From Parvularcula sp964219355 (lineage in GTDB: Bacteria > Pseudomonadota > Alphaproteobacteria > Caulobacterales > Parvularculaceae), in contig CAXPOZ010000004.1 in assembly GCA_964219355.1 (NCBI GenBank), positions 186,001 to 250,000 on the forward strand: a stretch of DNA of 64,000 bases, read 5' to 3'. A model generated the notes under the pieces. That model was not told the DNA's origin. It was given only the letters and a program-made list of their open reading frames with translations, and made no database searches. Numbering within the stretch: the stretch's first letter is position 1; each line of letters starts with the position of its first letter. This document shows, piece after piece, positions 24,450-34,300 of this stretch. A program made the position numbers and the translations under genes.

Positions 24450-25763
24450 TCACGCGCTCGACTTGGCCGGGGCTTTCGCCGCATCGGCATAGACGTAAAT
24501 CGGCTCGCCGCGGCCTTCGACGGCATCGTCGTTGATGACCACTTCCTGCACGCCTTCGAGGGTCGGCAGATCGAACATGGTGTCGAGCAGAATGCCCTCC
24601 ATGATCGAGCGCAGGCCCCGGGCACCTGTCTTCCGCGTGATCGCCTTTTTCGCAACGGAGGAAAGCGCATCCTCGGTGAAGGTGAGCTTAACGTCCTCCA
24701 TCTCGAAGAGACGCTGATATTGTTTGACCAGCGCGTTTTTCGGCGAGGTCAGGATCTGGATCAGCGCATCCTCATCGAGGTCTTCGAGAGTTGCGATCAC
24801 CGGCAGACGGCCGATGAATTCCGGGATCAGGCCGAATTTGAGGAGATCCTCAGGCTCTACTTCCCGAAGCACATCGCCGATCCGGCGGTCATCGAGTTCC
24901 TTCACCTCGGCATTGAAGCCGATCGAAGCGCCCTCGCCCCGGTTCGAGATCACCTTGTCGAGACCGGCAAAGGCGCCGCCCACGATGAAGAGGATGTTGG
25001 TCGTGTCGACCTGCAGGAATTCCTGCTGGGGATGTTTCCGGCCACCCTGCGGCGGAACGGACGCAACCGTGCCTTCCATGATCTTGAGGAGCGCCTGCTG
25101 GACGCCCTCGCCCGAGACGTCCCGGGTGATCGACGGATTGTCGGATTTGCGGGAAATCTTGTCGATCTCGTCGATATAGACGATGCCGCGCTGGGCGCGC
25201 TCGACATTGTAATCCGCAGACTGAAGAAGCTTCAGAACGATGTTCTCGACATCCTCACCGACATAGCCGGCTTCGGTCAGGGTCGTGGCATCGGCCATGG
25301 TGAACGGCACGTCGAGAATCCGCGCCAGCGTCTGAGCAAGAAGCGTCTTGCCCGAGCCGGTCGGCCCGACGAGCAGGATGTTTGATTTTGCCAGTTCGAC
25401 GTCGGAATTCTTCTGAGCGTGGTTCAGCCGCTTGAAGTGGTTGTGAACTGCGACCGACAGAACGCGCTTGGCGTAGGACTGTCCGATCACATAATCATCA
25501 AGCACATTGTGGATGTGCTGCGGGCTTGGGACACCTTCACCTGATTTGACGAGCGAGGATTTCGACTCTTCACGGATGATATCCATGCAGAGCTCGACGC
25601 ATTCGTCACAAATGAAGACAGTCGGTCCAGCGATCAGCTTGCGGACTTCGTGCTGGGACTTTCCGCAGAACGAGCAGTACAGCGTATTCTTGCCGTCGCC
25701 GCCGCCCGCAGAACCTGTCGGTCCGGCGCCAGTTCCGCCTTTATTGCCGCCAACTTTACTCAT
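24450..25763 (-). CDS. clpX: ATP-dependent Clp protease ATP-binding subunit ClpX
   Basis: The AAA+ unfoldase that feeds tagged proteins to ClpP. In Caulobacter-like bacteria it degrades cell-cycle regulators such as CtrA. It is 437 aa. The N-terminal zinc domain has C30-S-F-C33 and C52-D-E-C55, Walker A is GPTGSGKT, Walker B YIDEIDK, and the sensor-2 region TGARGLRSIMEGILLD. A Gly-rich N-terminal stretch (NKGGTGAGPTGSAGGGDG) is longer than in most ClpX. It lies 173 bases downstream of clpP on the same strand; lon, a frequent third member, is absent here. Confidence 0.97.
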   Translation of the reverse strand: MSKVGGNKGGTGAGPTGSAGGGDGKNTLYCSFCGKSQHEVRKLIAGPTVFICDECVELCMDIIREESKSSLVKSGEGVPSPQHIHNVLDDYVIGQSYAKRVLSVAVHNHFKRLNHAQKNSDVELAKSNILLVGPTGSGKTLLAQTLARILDVPFTMADATTLTEAGYVGEDVENIVLKLLQSADYNVERAQRGIVYIDEIDKISRKSDNPSITRDVSGEGVQQALLKIMEGTVASVPPQGGRKHPQQEFLQVDTTNILFIVGGAFAGLDKVISNRGEGASIGFNAEVKELDDRRIGDVLREVEPEDLLKFGLIPEFIGRLPVIATLEDLDEDALIQILTSPKNALVKQYQRLFEMEDVKLTFTEDALSSVAKKAITRKTGARGLRSIMEGILLDTMFDLPTLEGVQEVVINDDAVEGRGEPIYVYADAAKAPAKSSA

Positions 25764-25936
25764 ACGAGCGCTCCTTCGCCCAAGCTGTCCCGCCCCGTCC
25801 GACAGCTCTCACAACATTTTTTCAACGATACTCGACTGTGCATGAATGGGGCCAGACGCGCAATCGCATGAGGGGAACAGGTTCCCCACTTTTCGTTTAT
25901 ATTCTGTAGAGCTTCGGGAACTTTCACGTATTTCCG

Positions 25937-26569
25937 TTACTCATCATTGTCAGTGGCCACCGCGCGCTTCTCAAGCACTTGATCGATAAGGCCAAATTCT
26001 TTCGCCTGTTCCGGCGTCATGAAGGTGTCGCGGTCGAGGGTTTTCTCGATTGTCTCGTAATCCTGGCCGGTATGCTCGACATAGATCTCATTGAGACGCT
26101 TTTTCGTGGCGATGATGTCCTTGGCATGCCGCTCAATATCGGAGGCCTGTCCCTGGAAGCCGGCGGAGGGCTGGTGAACCATAATCCGTGAGTTCGGCAG
26201 CGAGAAACGCATGTCCTTGTCGCCCGCCGTCAGGAGCAGCGAGCCCATGGAGGCCGCAAGGCCGATACACATGGTGGAGATCTGCGGGCGGATGTACCGC
26301 ATTGTGTCATACATCGCGAGACCGGCCGTGACCGAACCGCCCGGGCTGTTGATATAGAGCGCGATGTCCTTTTTGGGATTGTCAGCTTCAAGGAAGAGAA
26401 GCTGCGCGACGATCAGGGTCGAGACCTGATCATGAACGGGACCGGACAGGAAGATGATCCGTTCCTTGAGCAGCCGTGAATAGATGTCGAAGGACCGCTC
26501 GCCGCGGCTAGTCTGCTCAATCACCATCGGGATGAGGGTATTCATATAGATATCGTGCGGATCACGCAT
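25937..26569 (-). CDS. clpP: ATP-dependent Clp protease proteolytic subunit ClpP
   Basis: The tetradecameric serine peptidase of the Clp proteases, 210 aa. The catalytic serine is S107 in GLAASMGS and the histidine H132 in IMVHQPSAGFQGQ, with the Asp in LDRDTFMTPEQAKEFGLID. The axial SPGGSVTAGLAMYDTM segment is normal. No unusual feature seen. It precedes clpX and follows popZ on the same strand with hairpins between. Confidence 0.97.
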   Translation of the reverse strand: MRDPHDIYMNTLIPMVIEQTSRGERSFDIYSRLLKERIIFLSGPVHDQVSTLIVAQLLFLEADNPKKDIALYINSPGGSVTAGLAMYDTMRYIRPQISTMCIGLAASMGSLLLTAGDKDMRFSLPNSRIMVHQPSAGFQGQASDIERHAKDIIATKKRLNEIYVEHTGQDYETIEKTLDRDTFMTPEQAKEFGLIDQVLEKRAVATDNDE

Positions 26570-26601
26570 GGCACTTGGCTCCGATGGCTACTGTGTAAAT
26601 G

Positions 26602-26629
26602 AAAAAGCGGCCCCCGGATGAGGGCAGCC
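26602..26629 (-). terminator. Possible terminator after popZ
   Basis: On the minus strand GGC-CCC pairs with GGG-GCC across a small internal loop (26609-26629), followed by GCTTTTTCATTT. A second hairpin, GCCCCGC with GCGGGGC at 26660-26682, lies before it without a T-run. Confidence 0.42.
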
Positions 26630-26694
26630 AGAAGATGTTCGTCAGAAGTAGGAAGGCGCGCCCCGCGTCACAATGGCGGGGCCCGGCTGGCCTG

Positions 26695-27312
26695 TTATCG
26701 GCGCCGGGCGATTCGCCGGACCTCTTCTTCAACTTTTTCCTCGACGATGCGCGGCAGATTCTGATCGAGCCATTGCTGGATCATCGGGCGCAGCATCGCT
26801 TCGACAATATCTTCGATCGTCTGCCCGCCGGCATTCGAGACCCGGACATTCTCATGCAGGGCCCCAAAAGCGTCTGAGACCTTCCGGGCAGCGCCGTCGC
26901 TGACGAGGGTCTGGGCGGCAAGGCTCTCCGTTGCGGCTTTGGCCGCCCGATCGGAGATGGCGTCGAAATCGATAGTGTTTTTGGGCTGTTCCACGGGAGC
27001 TTTCGGCTTGGCTGTTTCGGCAAGTTCGTCGAGCGGATCGGCCGACTGGCTGACCGGCTCCGGGGTGACGGTGGGTTCCGGGGCGGCCGCTTCGACCGGG
27101 GCCGGATCATCCTGCGGCTCGGGCGTGCCGGCTTCGACTTTCGCGCCGCCGATCATGTCATCATCGATCGAGACGGAGCTTGATTCATCGAGCGTCAGCG
27201 GCTCGAGGCTCGGTGGTGATTTGGCTTCCGGGGCCTCATCCTCTTCGGAAATGATCCGACGGATTGAGGCCAGGATTTCGTCCATTGTGGGTTCTGATTG
27301 TGGGTTCGCCAT
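26695..27312 (-). CDS. popZ: Polar organizing protein PopZ (DUF2497)
   Basis: Forms a polar matrix that anchors the chromosome partition complex in Caulobacter and its relatives. The 205-aa protein has the N-terminal interaction helix (SEPTMDEILASIRRIISEEDE), a long acidic, Pro-rich disordered middle (about residues 30-115), and the C-terminal oligomerisation helices TIEDIVEAMLRPMIQQWLDQ followed by NLPRIVEEKVEEEVRRIARR. This three-part layout is specific to PopZ. It lies upstream of clpP on the same strand. Condensate-forming behaviour is known for the Caulobacter protein and only inferred here. Confidence 0.93.
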   Translation of the reverse strand: MANPQSEPTMDEILASIRRIISEEDEAPEAKSPPSLEPLTLDESSSVSIDDDMIGGAKVEAGTPEPQDDPAPVEAAAPEPTVTPEPVSQSADPLDELAETAKPKAPVEQPKNTIDFDAISDRAAKAATESLAAQTLVSDGAARKVSDAFGALHENVRVSNAGGQTIEDIVEAMLRPMIQQWLDQNLPRIVEEKVEEEVRRIARRR

Positions 27313-27439
27313 ACCGCCTGTTATTCCTCACATAACTCACCAGCCGAGCACACCATCCGCGTGTTCGCGGGGGGGAGCAAGACCGGTGACCTTATGGGCC
27401 GAGCCGCCCTGATGTCCTGCCTGAAGTCTCAAGAAAGGG

Positions 27440-28096
27440 TTAAAAAACGAACCCTGCCGTCCGGTTGAAGCCAGGCAGAATACCGGCCGGATGGCACTCA
27501 AATAACATACGCTCTCCGATTGCATCATGGTGGCGTGTGTAGAGCATCGCATGCCCGACGCCCCGGTCAACGAGGATTGCCACCATGCGCCCGCCTTCCG
27601 GGCTGAGCTGGTCGAAAAGTTTCTCAGGAATGATTTCCGCGCCGCCCGCAATGACGATGACATCATACGGGCCCTGATCGGCAAAGCCTGCCGCCAGCTC
27701 GCCCTCGACGATCGCAACATTATCGAGACCTAGATTGGTACAGCTTGTCTGCGCCTGGCTGACGGCTTCCGTATTTTCCTCAAGCCCGACAACGACACTG
27801 CCCAGTGGTGCCATGACCGCGCAGCCATAGCCATAACCGCAGCCGACATCGAGAACGAGGTCGCCGGGATGGATATGCGCTTCATTGATCAGCTTGGAGA
27901 AATCGCGCGCTTTGAGCAGCCAGCGGCCCTCAAACAGCGGCACATCTTTTTCCACATAAGCGAGCGAGCGGCGGTTCGAGGGCACGAAGTCCTCCCGCGG
28001 GATACGCCCCATTGCCTTGATCAGGCCGGAATCAGTCACATCATTCGGCCGGACCTGACTGTCCACCATATGCTTTCGGGCTTTCGCCGTATCCAT
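27440..28096 (-). CDS. Protein-L-isoaspartate O-methyltransferase family protein
   Basis: 218 aa. The N-terminal segment MVDSQVRPNDVTDSGLIKAMGRIPREDFVP and the SAM-binding LVLDVGCGYGYGCAVMAPLG place it in the Pcm-like family. This alphaproteobacterial branch is often annotated as Pcm but lies upstream of a tolC gene and may not repair isoaspartate; the usual Pcm active-site signature is only partly kept. The ATG at 28096 has AGAGG seven bases upstream; a GTG two codons earlier is too close to the SD. It is divergent from tRNA-Cys and the efflux operon. Confidence 0.85.
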   Translation of the reverse strand: MDTAKARKHMVDSQVRPNDVTDSGLIKAMGRIPREDFVPSNRRSLAYVEKDVPLFEGRWLLKARDFSKLINEAHIHPGDLVLDVGCGYGYGCAVMAPLGSVVVGLEENTEAVSQAQTSCTNLGLDNVAIVEGELAAGFADQGPYDVIVIAGGAEIIPEKLFDQLSPEGGRMVAILVDRGVGHAMLYTRHHDAIGERMLFECHPAGILPGFNRTAGFVF

Positions 28097-28236
28097 CGTC
28101 ACGCCTCTTTACCGCGGAGAAAAATCGGGATTGGCGGGCATTAGGACCGGTTGGCGCAGATTGGAAGACCAAGCGCCACAAGAAGGCTTGTCGCGGCTGA
28201 TCTGACAGCGTATCTGCCCGAACTCACCCCCGATGA

Positions 28237-28310
28237 GGCCACGTGGCGGAGTGGTGACGCAGCGGATTGCAAATCCGTGTACCCCGGTTCGATTCCGGGC
28301 GTGGCCTCCA
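28237..28310 (+). tRNA. tRNA-Cys (GCA), with encoded CCA
   Basis: The acceptor GGCCACG (28237-28243) pairs with CGTGGCC (28300-28306). The discriminator is T, typical of tRNA-Cys, and CCA is encoded at 28308-28310. The anticodon GCA is at 28269-28271 in the loop TTGCAAA. The T arm is CCCGG-TTCGATT-CCGGG. The cloverleaf is complete. Confidence 0.95.
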
Positions 28311-28456
28311 TGCCCCACCCGCTAAAAACATCTTCATTTCCGCCATTGTTACGCATTTTTGAGGCGTATCTGGCACTTTATTCGTGCTTTTGCCTTTACG
28401 CGGCCCGCCGAAGGGTTGAAATTCGCCGTTAATCGATAAATATCAATTGGGCGTTA

Positions 28457-28552
28457 GGGGGGAGCGACTTGTCTGGGGGGAGCTTACCACCCGGCATGCA
28501 AAGAGTTGAAAGAACGGTACCCCCTCCTGAATGGCATCGGAGGTTTGTACCG
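28457..28552 (+). promoter_or_regulatory. Structured upstream region of the RND efflux operon
   Basis: Two direct repeats GGGGGGAGC (28457-28465 and 28475-28483) lie 18 bases apart. After them comes an inverted repeat: CGGTAC (28515-28520) with GTACCG (28547-28552), continued by CCTCC with GGAGG. Its right arm ends 22 bases before the start codon at 28575. This could be an operator for an unseen regulator or a leader hairpin affecting expression. No known motif matches. Confidence 0.35.
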
Positions 28553-28574
28553 CACGGATGATGAGGGTGGTCAT

Positions 28575-30098
28575 ATGGCGTTGAACGCCAGAATTCTTGG
28601 GCTGAGTACAGCCATTTTGCTGGTTTCGGGATGTGTCTCGGTGCCCGCAGAAGATGCCCTGTCGGGCATTGATACGCCGACAGGCTGGGCTGCTGTCTCC
28701 GCCGAAATGGCAACCGATGCAAAGCCCGTCACTGAGAACTGGCTGGCGGATCTGCATGACCCGGTCATCACCCTGCTCGTCGCCGAAGCCATCGAGGGGA
28801 ATACCAACCTCGCGGCTGCCGAAGCGCGCGTGCGTGCGACAAGAGAACGCGTCGGGATCACCCGTGCCGCTGTCCTGCCGACCGTGAATGGCGCGTTGAG
28901 TGGCCGGACCGCGAAAACCCCCGCCAGTTCGCGGCTCAATTCGAACAACCAAGTCGTCGTCGTGCCCGAAACCACGACTGAGGACTTCAACCTTGGTTTC
29001 AACCTCAGCTGGGAACTCGACATCTGGGGTCGCCTGACCGACCAGACCCGCGCGGCCTATCTCGGTGCTGAAGCCGCCAAGCTCGATCTGGCGTCGACCG
29101 AGCTGTCGATTGCCGGCGGCACGGCACAGGCTTTCTACGCTCTCACCGAAGCCCGCCTTCAGCGGCAATTGTCCGAACGCGACGTTCAGACCGGCGAGAG
29201 CAATCTGAGCATCATCGAGCGGCGCTATAATCGCGGCATCTCATCAAGCCTTGATGTCCGCCTTGCCCGTTCCTCGCTGGCCTCATCACGTGCCACGCTG
29301 GTGGCCCGTCAGCGCACGGAACAAGAAGCCGCAAGGCGGCTTGAATTCCTGCTCGGCCGTTATCCATCCGCGGCGATTGCCTCGGCAGAAGCCCTCCCCA
29401 TGCTGGATGGTTTCTGGGGAGATGGCTCGGTAGCGGTTGGCGACCCGCTCAGCCTTCTGGCGACCCGGCCGGACGTGATCGCCGCCGAGCGCCGCCTGAA
29501 AGCCGCTGGCCTCAATGCGGCAGCCGCCCGCAAAGCCCTTCTGCCCTCTCTCTCTTTGAGCGGTAGCGCGTTTGAGCAGGAGTTCGAGGCTTCGAATATC
29601 TCATTCGATCTCAGCGATGCGGCCCAGTCCCTCACCGCAAACCTCGTCCAGCCGCTCTTCCAGGGTGGCCGTTTGAGGGCGCAGGCACGCGCGGCGAAAG
29701 CCGACATGGAAGCGGTCGTCTTTGACTATGCCGGCACCGTCCTCACCGCCTATCAGGAGGTTGAGAATGCACTGGCTGCGGAGCGTTTCCTGACAGCCCA
29801 GCTTGAGGCCCAGTCCCTTGCTTTCGAGGAAGCCAAAGCCGCCGAGGAGCTGACACAGCGTCAGTATCTCTCCGGCACGACCAACATCTTCAACCTGATC
29901 AGCGCCCAACAGCGCCGTATCTCGGCAGAGTCGCAATATATCAGCGCATCGCGCCAGCGCCTCTCCAACCGCATCGATCTTTATCTCGCCCTCGGCGCCT
30001 CCTTTGAGGTCCCCGACGTGACCACCACAGCAATTGGTCCGGGTAACGCACAAATTGTCTCTCAGATGACACCGGACCAAAAAGGAGACCGGTCATGA
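28575..30098 (+). CDS. TolC-like RND efflux outer-membrane lipoprotein (NodT family)
   Basis: The outer-membrane channel of a tripartite efflux pump, 507 aa. Lipoprotein signal peptide (MALNARILGLSTAILLVSGC), then two outer-membrane efflux repeats of alternating beta strands and very long helices (e.g. VAEAIEGNTNLAAAEARVRA, SLDVRLARSSLASSRATLVA, and in the second half LFQGGRLRAQARAAKADMEA). The NodT-like segment LLATRPDVIAAERRLKAAG is present. The ATG at 28575 has GAGGG seven bases upstream. The stop overlaps the adaptor start (ATGA), so all three pump genes are translationally coupled. Confidence 0.93.
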   Translation: MALNARILGLSTAILLVSGCVSVPAEDALSGIDTPTGWAAVSAEMATDAKPVTENWLADLHDPVITLLVAEAIEGNTNLAAAEARVRATRERVGITRAAVLPTVNGALSGRTAKTPASSRLNSNNQVVVVPETTTEDFNLGFNLSWELDIWGRLTDQTRAAYLGAEAAKLDLASTELSIAGGTAQAFYALTEARLQRQLSERDVQTGESNLSIIERRYNRGISSSLDVRLARSSLASSRATLVARQRTEQEAARRLEFLLGRYPSAAIASAEALPMLDGFWGDGSVAVGDPLSLLATRPDVIAAERRLKAAGLNAAAARKALLPSLSLSGSAFEQEFEASNISFDLSDAAQSLTANLVQPLFQGGRLRAQARAAKADMEAVVFDYAGTVLTAYQEVENALAAERFLTAQLEAQSLAFEEAKAAEELTQRQYLSGTTNIFNLISAQQRRISAESQYISASRQRLSNRIDLYLALGASFEVPDVTTTAIGPGNAQIVSQMTPDQKGDRS

Positions 30099-31369
30099 TC
30101 CGCAAATTTCTCGTAGTTTTTGGTACGATCGGCACCGTCGTCGGGACGATTTTCGCCTTCGGTATTGTTATCGCCATCATGGGGTCCATGGCGCCAAAGC
30201 CTGAACGCACAGAGCCACAAAGCTTTGCGCCGACAGTCTTTGTCGAGGAAGTCTCCTATGGCGAGACGCAACTGACCGTGTACGCACAAGGTGAAGTTCG
30301 TCCGAAACAGGAAATCAACCTGACCAGTCAGGTCGGCGGTAAGATCACCTCGGTCTCGGAAGAGTTTGCCGATGGCGGTGTGATCGAAAAAGGCCAGATT
30401 CTCGTTCAGATCGAGGATGCCGATTATCGTCTCGCCGTCACGCGCGCGCAGGCGCAGGTTGCCCAGTCGAAAACGGCGCTCGAAATCGAACAGGCTGAAG
30501 CTGAGCTTGCCCGTCAGGATTACGAAGAACTCTCCGGCATTTCCGGGAGTGAAGGCCCTTCCGATCTGACCCTGCGCCGGCCGCAGCTGGCCCGCGCGGA
30601 AGCAGATTATCAAGCCGCCCTCGCAAATCTTCGTGATGCCGAGCTGGCACTTGGCCGGACTTCCATCCGCGCACCGTTCAATGGCCGGGTTCGGAGCATT
30701 AGCGCCAACACAGGGCAGTTCATCTCACCGGGCCAACAGCTTGGCCGGATCTTCTCGACCGACGTTGCTGAAATCCGTCTGCCGCTGACTGATGAAGACC
30801 TTGGCCGCCTTAACATGTCACTTGCTTTCAATGACCCAAAAAACGGGCCCAATGTGAAGCTTTCGGTGATTGCAGCGGGTGCTGAACGTAACTGGACCGG
30901 TCGTGTCGTCCGCGTTGACGCCGCTATCGATGCATCAACCCGTCAGGTCGCAGCTATCGTACAGGTTCTTGAGCCTTACGGTGCCGGCTCTGACAATGGC
31001 TTCCCTCTCGCTGTCGGCCTGTTTGTCGATGCAGAAATCGAAGGTCCTGTTCTTGATCGTGCGGTCACATTGCCGCGTGTTGCGATCGTTGATGGCGGTT
31101 CGGTCTTTGTCGTGACCGACGAAGATACTGTCGAGAAACGTCCCGTCACCATCGCTGCCTATACCCGCGATGGCGCAGTCATTACCTCAGGTCTCGAACC
31201 GGGCGAGCGAGTTGCTGTTTCCCGCGTGGCCGTTCCCGAAGGAACGGAAATCCGTCCGCTCGATCCCAGCGCGCCGACGGCTGATAAAGATACTGACGAA
31301 AGCGAAGACGGTGGTGATGTGAACACTGCCGACGCCGCCAGCGCCGGGAGTGAAGGAGCCGTCCAATGA
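30095..31369 (+). CDS. RND efflux periplasmic adaptor (membrane fusion protein)
   Basis: 424 aa linking the RND pump to the outer-membrane channel. An N-terminal helix (about residues 5-30) anchors it; then lipoyl-like half (VYAQGEVRPKQEINLTSQVGGKI), a helical hairpin (residues about 110-180), the second lipoyl half (LGRTSIRAPFNGRVRSISANTGQFISPGQ), beta-barrel and membrane-proximal domains (LPRVAIVDGGSVFVV). The C-terminus is an acidic low-complexity tail (about residues 390-424), longer than usual. It overlaps both neighbours by four bases (ATGA). Confidence 0.93.
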   Translation: MIRKFLVVFGTIGTVVGTIFAFGIVIAIMGSMAPKPERTEPQSFAPTVFVEEVSYGETQLTVYAQGEVRPKQEINLTSQVGGKITSVSEEFADGGVIEKGQILVQIEDADYRLAVTRAQAQVAQSKTALEIEQAEAELARQDYEELSGISGSEGPSDLTLRRPQLARAEADYQAALANLRDAELALGRTSIRAPFNGRVRSISANTGQFISPGQQLGRIFSTDVAEIRLPLTDEDLGRLNMSLAFNDPKNGPNVKLSVIAAGAERNWTGRVVRVDAAIDASTRQVAAIVQVLEPYGAGSDNGFPLAVGLFVDAEIEGPVLDRAVTLPRVAIVDGGSVFVVTDEDTVEKRPVTIAAYTRDGAVITSGLEPGERVAVSRVAVPEGTEIRPLDPSAPTADKDTDESEDGGDVNTADAASAGSEGAVQ

Positions 31370-34300
31370 ACGGATTGATCGCCTGGTGGGCGCGTAACAG
31401 CGTCGCCGCCAACCTCCTCATGTTCCTGATCCTCGTGGTCGGGGTACTGATGTTCTTCCGTATCGAGCGGGAAGTCTTCCCGAGCGGTAAGCTCGACGTG
31501 GTCTCGGTTAATGTTGCTTGGCCTGGCGCCTCCCCGCGCGAAGTTGAGGAACAGATCGTCCTCAGGCTCGAAGAAGCCGTCACCGGCCTCGACAACGTCA
31601 AGGAAATCCGTGCGGAAGTCCGTGAAGGGAGCGCCAGCCTCTCGATCGAGATGAAGTCGGAAGCTGATTTCGACGTCTTTCTCAACGAGGTAAAATCCCG
31701 CATCGACGGTGTCTCTAACCTCCCGCAATCCTCGTTCCCGCCGGTAGTGAGCCGAATTACAGCCGATGTGGAAATGAGTTTCGTCACACTGACCGGCGAT
31801 CCGGAAATTGTGACGGAGGTGCAGCTGAACCGCCTCGCGCGGGTTTATCGAGACGAGCTGGCCCAGATCCCCGGCGGCTCCCCTGTCGTCAACATTCAGG
31901 GCTACCGTCAGGAAGAAGTGTCCGTTGAAGTCACCGAAGCGGCCTTGCGCCGGTACGGCCTGACCTTTGACAATGTGGCCACCGCGATCCGCGGCTCCTC
32001 GCTCAACCGTTCCATGGGCGAAGTGCGAACCTCGACGGGCGATGTCCCCCTCGCCTCCCGCCAGCTCGCCGATTCCGCCGAGGAATTCGAGCAGATCGTC
32101 GTGCGCCGGAATCAGGATGGCAGCGTTATCCGGGTCGGCGATGTTGCCACCGTCACGGACGGTTTCCCGGATGCGAATTTCATCTACCGGATCAACGGCA
32201 AGCCGGGCCGCCAGCTTCAGGTCATGCAGCCTGAAACCGTAAATATCGTCTCTGCCTCTAAAGCTATCCAGGCATGGGTCGATCAGAAGCAGTCCGACCT
32301 GCCCCCTGGCATCGAGCTGAAACACCAGTTCACACTGGCTGAGCTTTATTACGCCCGCATGGAACTGGTCAGCTCCAACGCCCTCATGGGTCTTGTCCTT
32401 GTCCTGATCATCCTGGTGCTGTTCCTGCGCCCTGTCGTTGCCTTCTGGGTGGCTGCCGGCATCGCCATTTCCTTCATCGGGACATTCATCTTCCTGCCAG
32501 CGGTCGGTGTGTCGCTGAACATGCTCTCGCTCTTCGCGATGCTGCTGGTGATCGGGATTGTGGTCGATGATGCGCTTATTGTGGGGGAGAGTATCCACCG
32601 CATGACAGAGCGGGGCAAAACCGGCCTCACAGCAGCGATCGTTGGCACACAGATTGTCATCAAGCCGGTGGTCTTTGCTGTTCTGACCACCATGATTGCG
32701 TTCTCGCCCTTCCTGTTCATTGGCGGGGTCACGGCGGACTTCACCAAGCATATCGCCTGGACGATTATGTTTGCGCTGACCTTTTCGCTGATCGAAAGCT
32801 TCCTCATCTTGCCGGCGCACTTGTCGCACATGAAGAAGCCGGAACCCAAAGGGCTGCTGAAGTTTCAGGAGCAGCTGGCTGACAGCCTGCTGTGGTTCTC
32901 CGATCGGTTCTACCGCCCCCTGATCAAGCTGTCGCTCGCGGCACGCTATCTGACGGTGTTCCTCTTTATCGGGTTCTTCGCCATTTCTATCGCGCTCGTC
33001 GCGCAGGGCCATGTGAAGTTCAACTTCATGCCGGAAGTCGAGCAGCGCTTCATCCAGATGCGCGTCGATATGCAGCGCGGCACGCCCTTCTCGCGGACGC
33101 TGCAGGTCTATGACCAAGTCGAACAAGCCATGTCTGAACTCGACGAAAAGCTCGAAGAACGAAATGGCATGCCGATCATCCAGTCCCGTGAAGTCTGGGC
33201 ATGGTCGGGCGGGATGTTTGTGTTCCTCCTGATGGAAGACTCAGACAAACGCGATCAGACGCTCGGTGAAGTCGGTGATGATTTCCGGGATCTCATTGGT
33301 CCCATTCCGGATGCGGAAGATGTCAGCATCAACTCTACCTTCTCTGATAATGGCAATGACCGTTTCGTTGTCAGCCTTGAATCGACTGACCTTGAAGAAC
33401 TTCAGCTCGTCGTCAGCGAAATCCGTGAGTATCTCGGCCAATATGGCGAGCTTTACGACATCGGGGACAGCTTCGAGGCGTCTCAGGAAGAATTGATCTT
33501 TACCCTGAAACCCGGCGCTGACCGGTTCGGCCTGACGATCGGGGAAATCTCAAGACAGGTCCGCCAGGCCTTCTACGGAGAAGAAGCCCAGCGCCTGCCG
33601 CGCGGTGGCCAGGACGTCCGCGTCATGGTGCGCTATCCGCTCGAAACCCGTGAGTCGCTGGAAAGCCTCTCGAGCATGCGGATCCGGACCCCAGATGGCC
33701 GCGAGATCGCCCTCTCAGCCGTCGCCGACATTTCCTATGCGCCAGCGGTGCGTCGGATCAGCCGCGTTGACCGTAAACGCTCCGTACGCATCTGGTCACG
33801 TATTCGTGATGGCGCGGATGCCGGGCCTCTGCGGAAGGAATTCTACGGCACCTATGTGCCGCAGCTCCTGACCAACCACCCCAAGGTTGAGGTGAGCCGC
33901 CGCGGTGCGGATCAGGAACAGGCAGAGTTCATGTCGAACATCATGACACTCTACATCATGGCGCTCTTCGGCATGTATATGCTGATTGCGATCGGCTTTG
34001 GCTCTTACTTCCAGCCAATCCTGGTGCTGTTCGCGATTCCCTTCGGGTTCATGGGAGCCGTATTCGGCCACCTCCTCATGGGCGAGAATTTCGCGATGTT
34101 CTCGATCTTCGGGATATGCGCGGCGGGGGGCGTTGTCGTGAACGATAACCTCGTCCTCGTCGATTACGTCAACCGATTGCGAAAAGAAGGCGCAGGGGCG
34201 TTCGCGGCTCTGGTCGAGGCCGGGGTCGTCCGTTTCCGGCCTATTCTGCTCACCTCGGTGACAACCTTTGTCGGCCTTGTCCCGATCATGCTGGAAAACA

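Noticed and set aside
31159..33126. 655-codon minus-strand frame inside the RND adaptor and permease genes
   Set aside because: Its translation is charged and domainless (long Glu/Arg/His runs), and it mirrors two conserved coding genes. A shadow of codon phase, not a gene.
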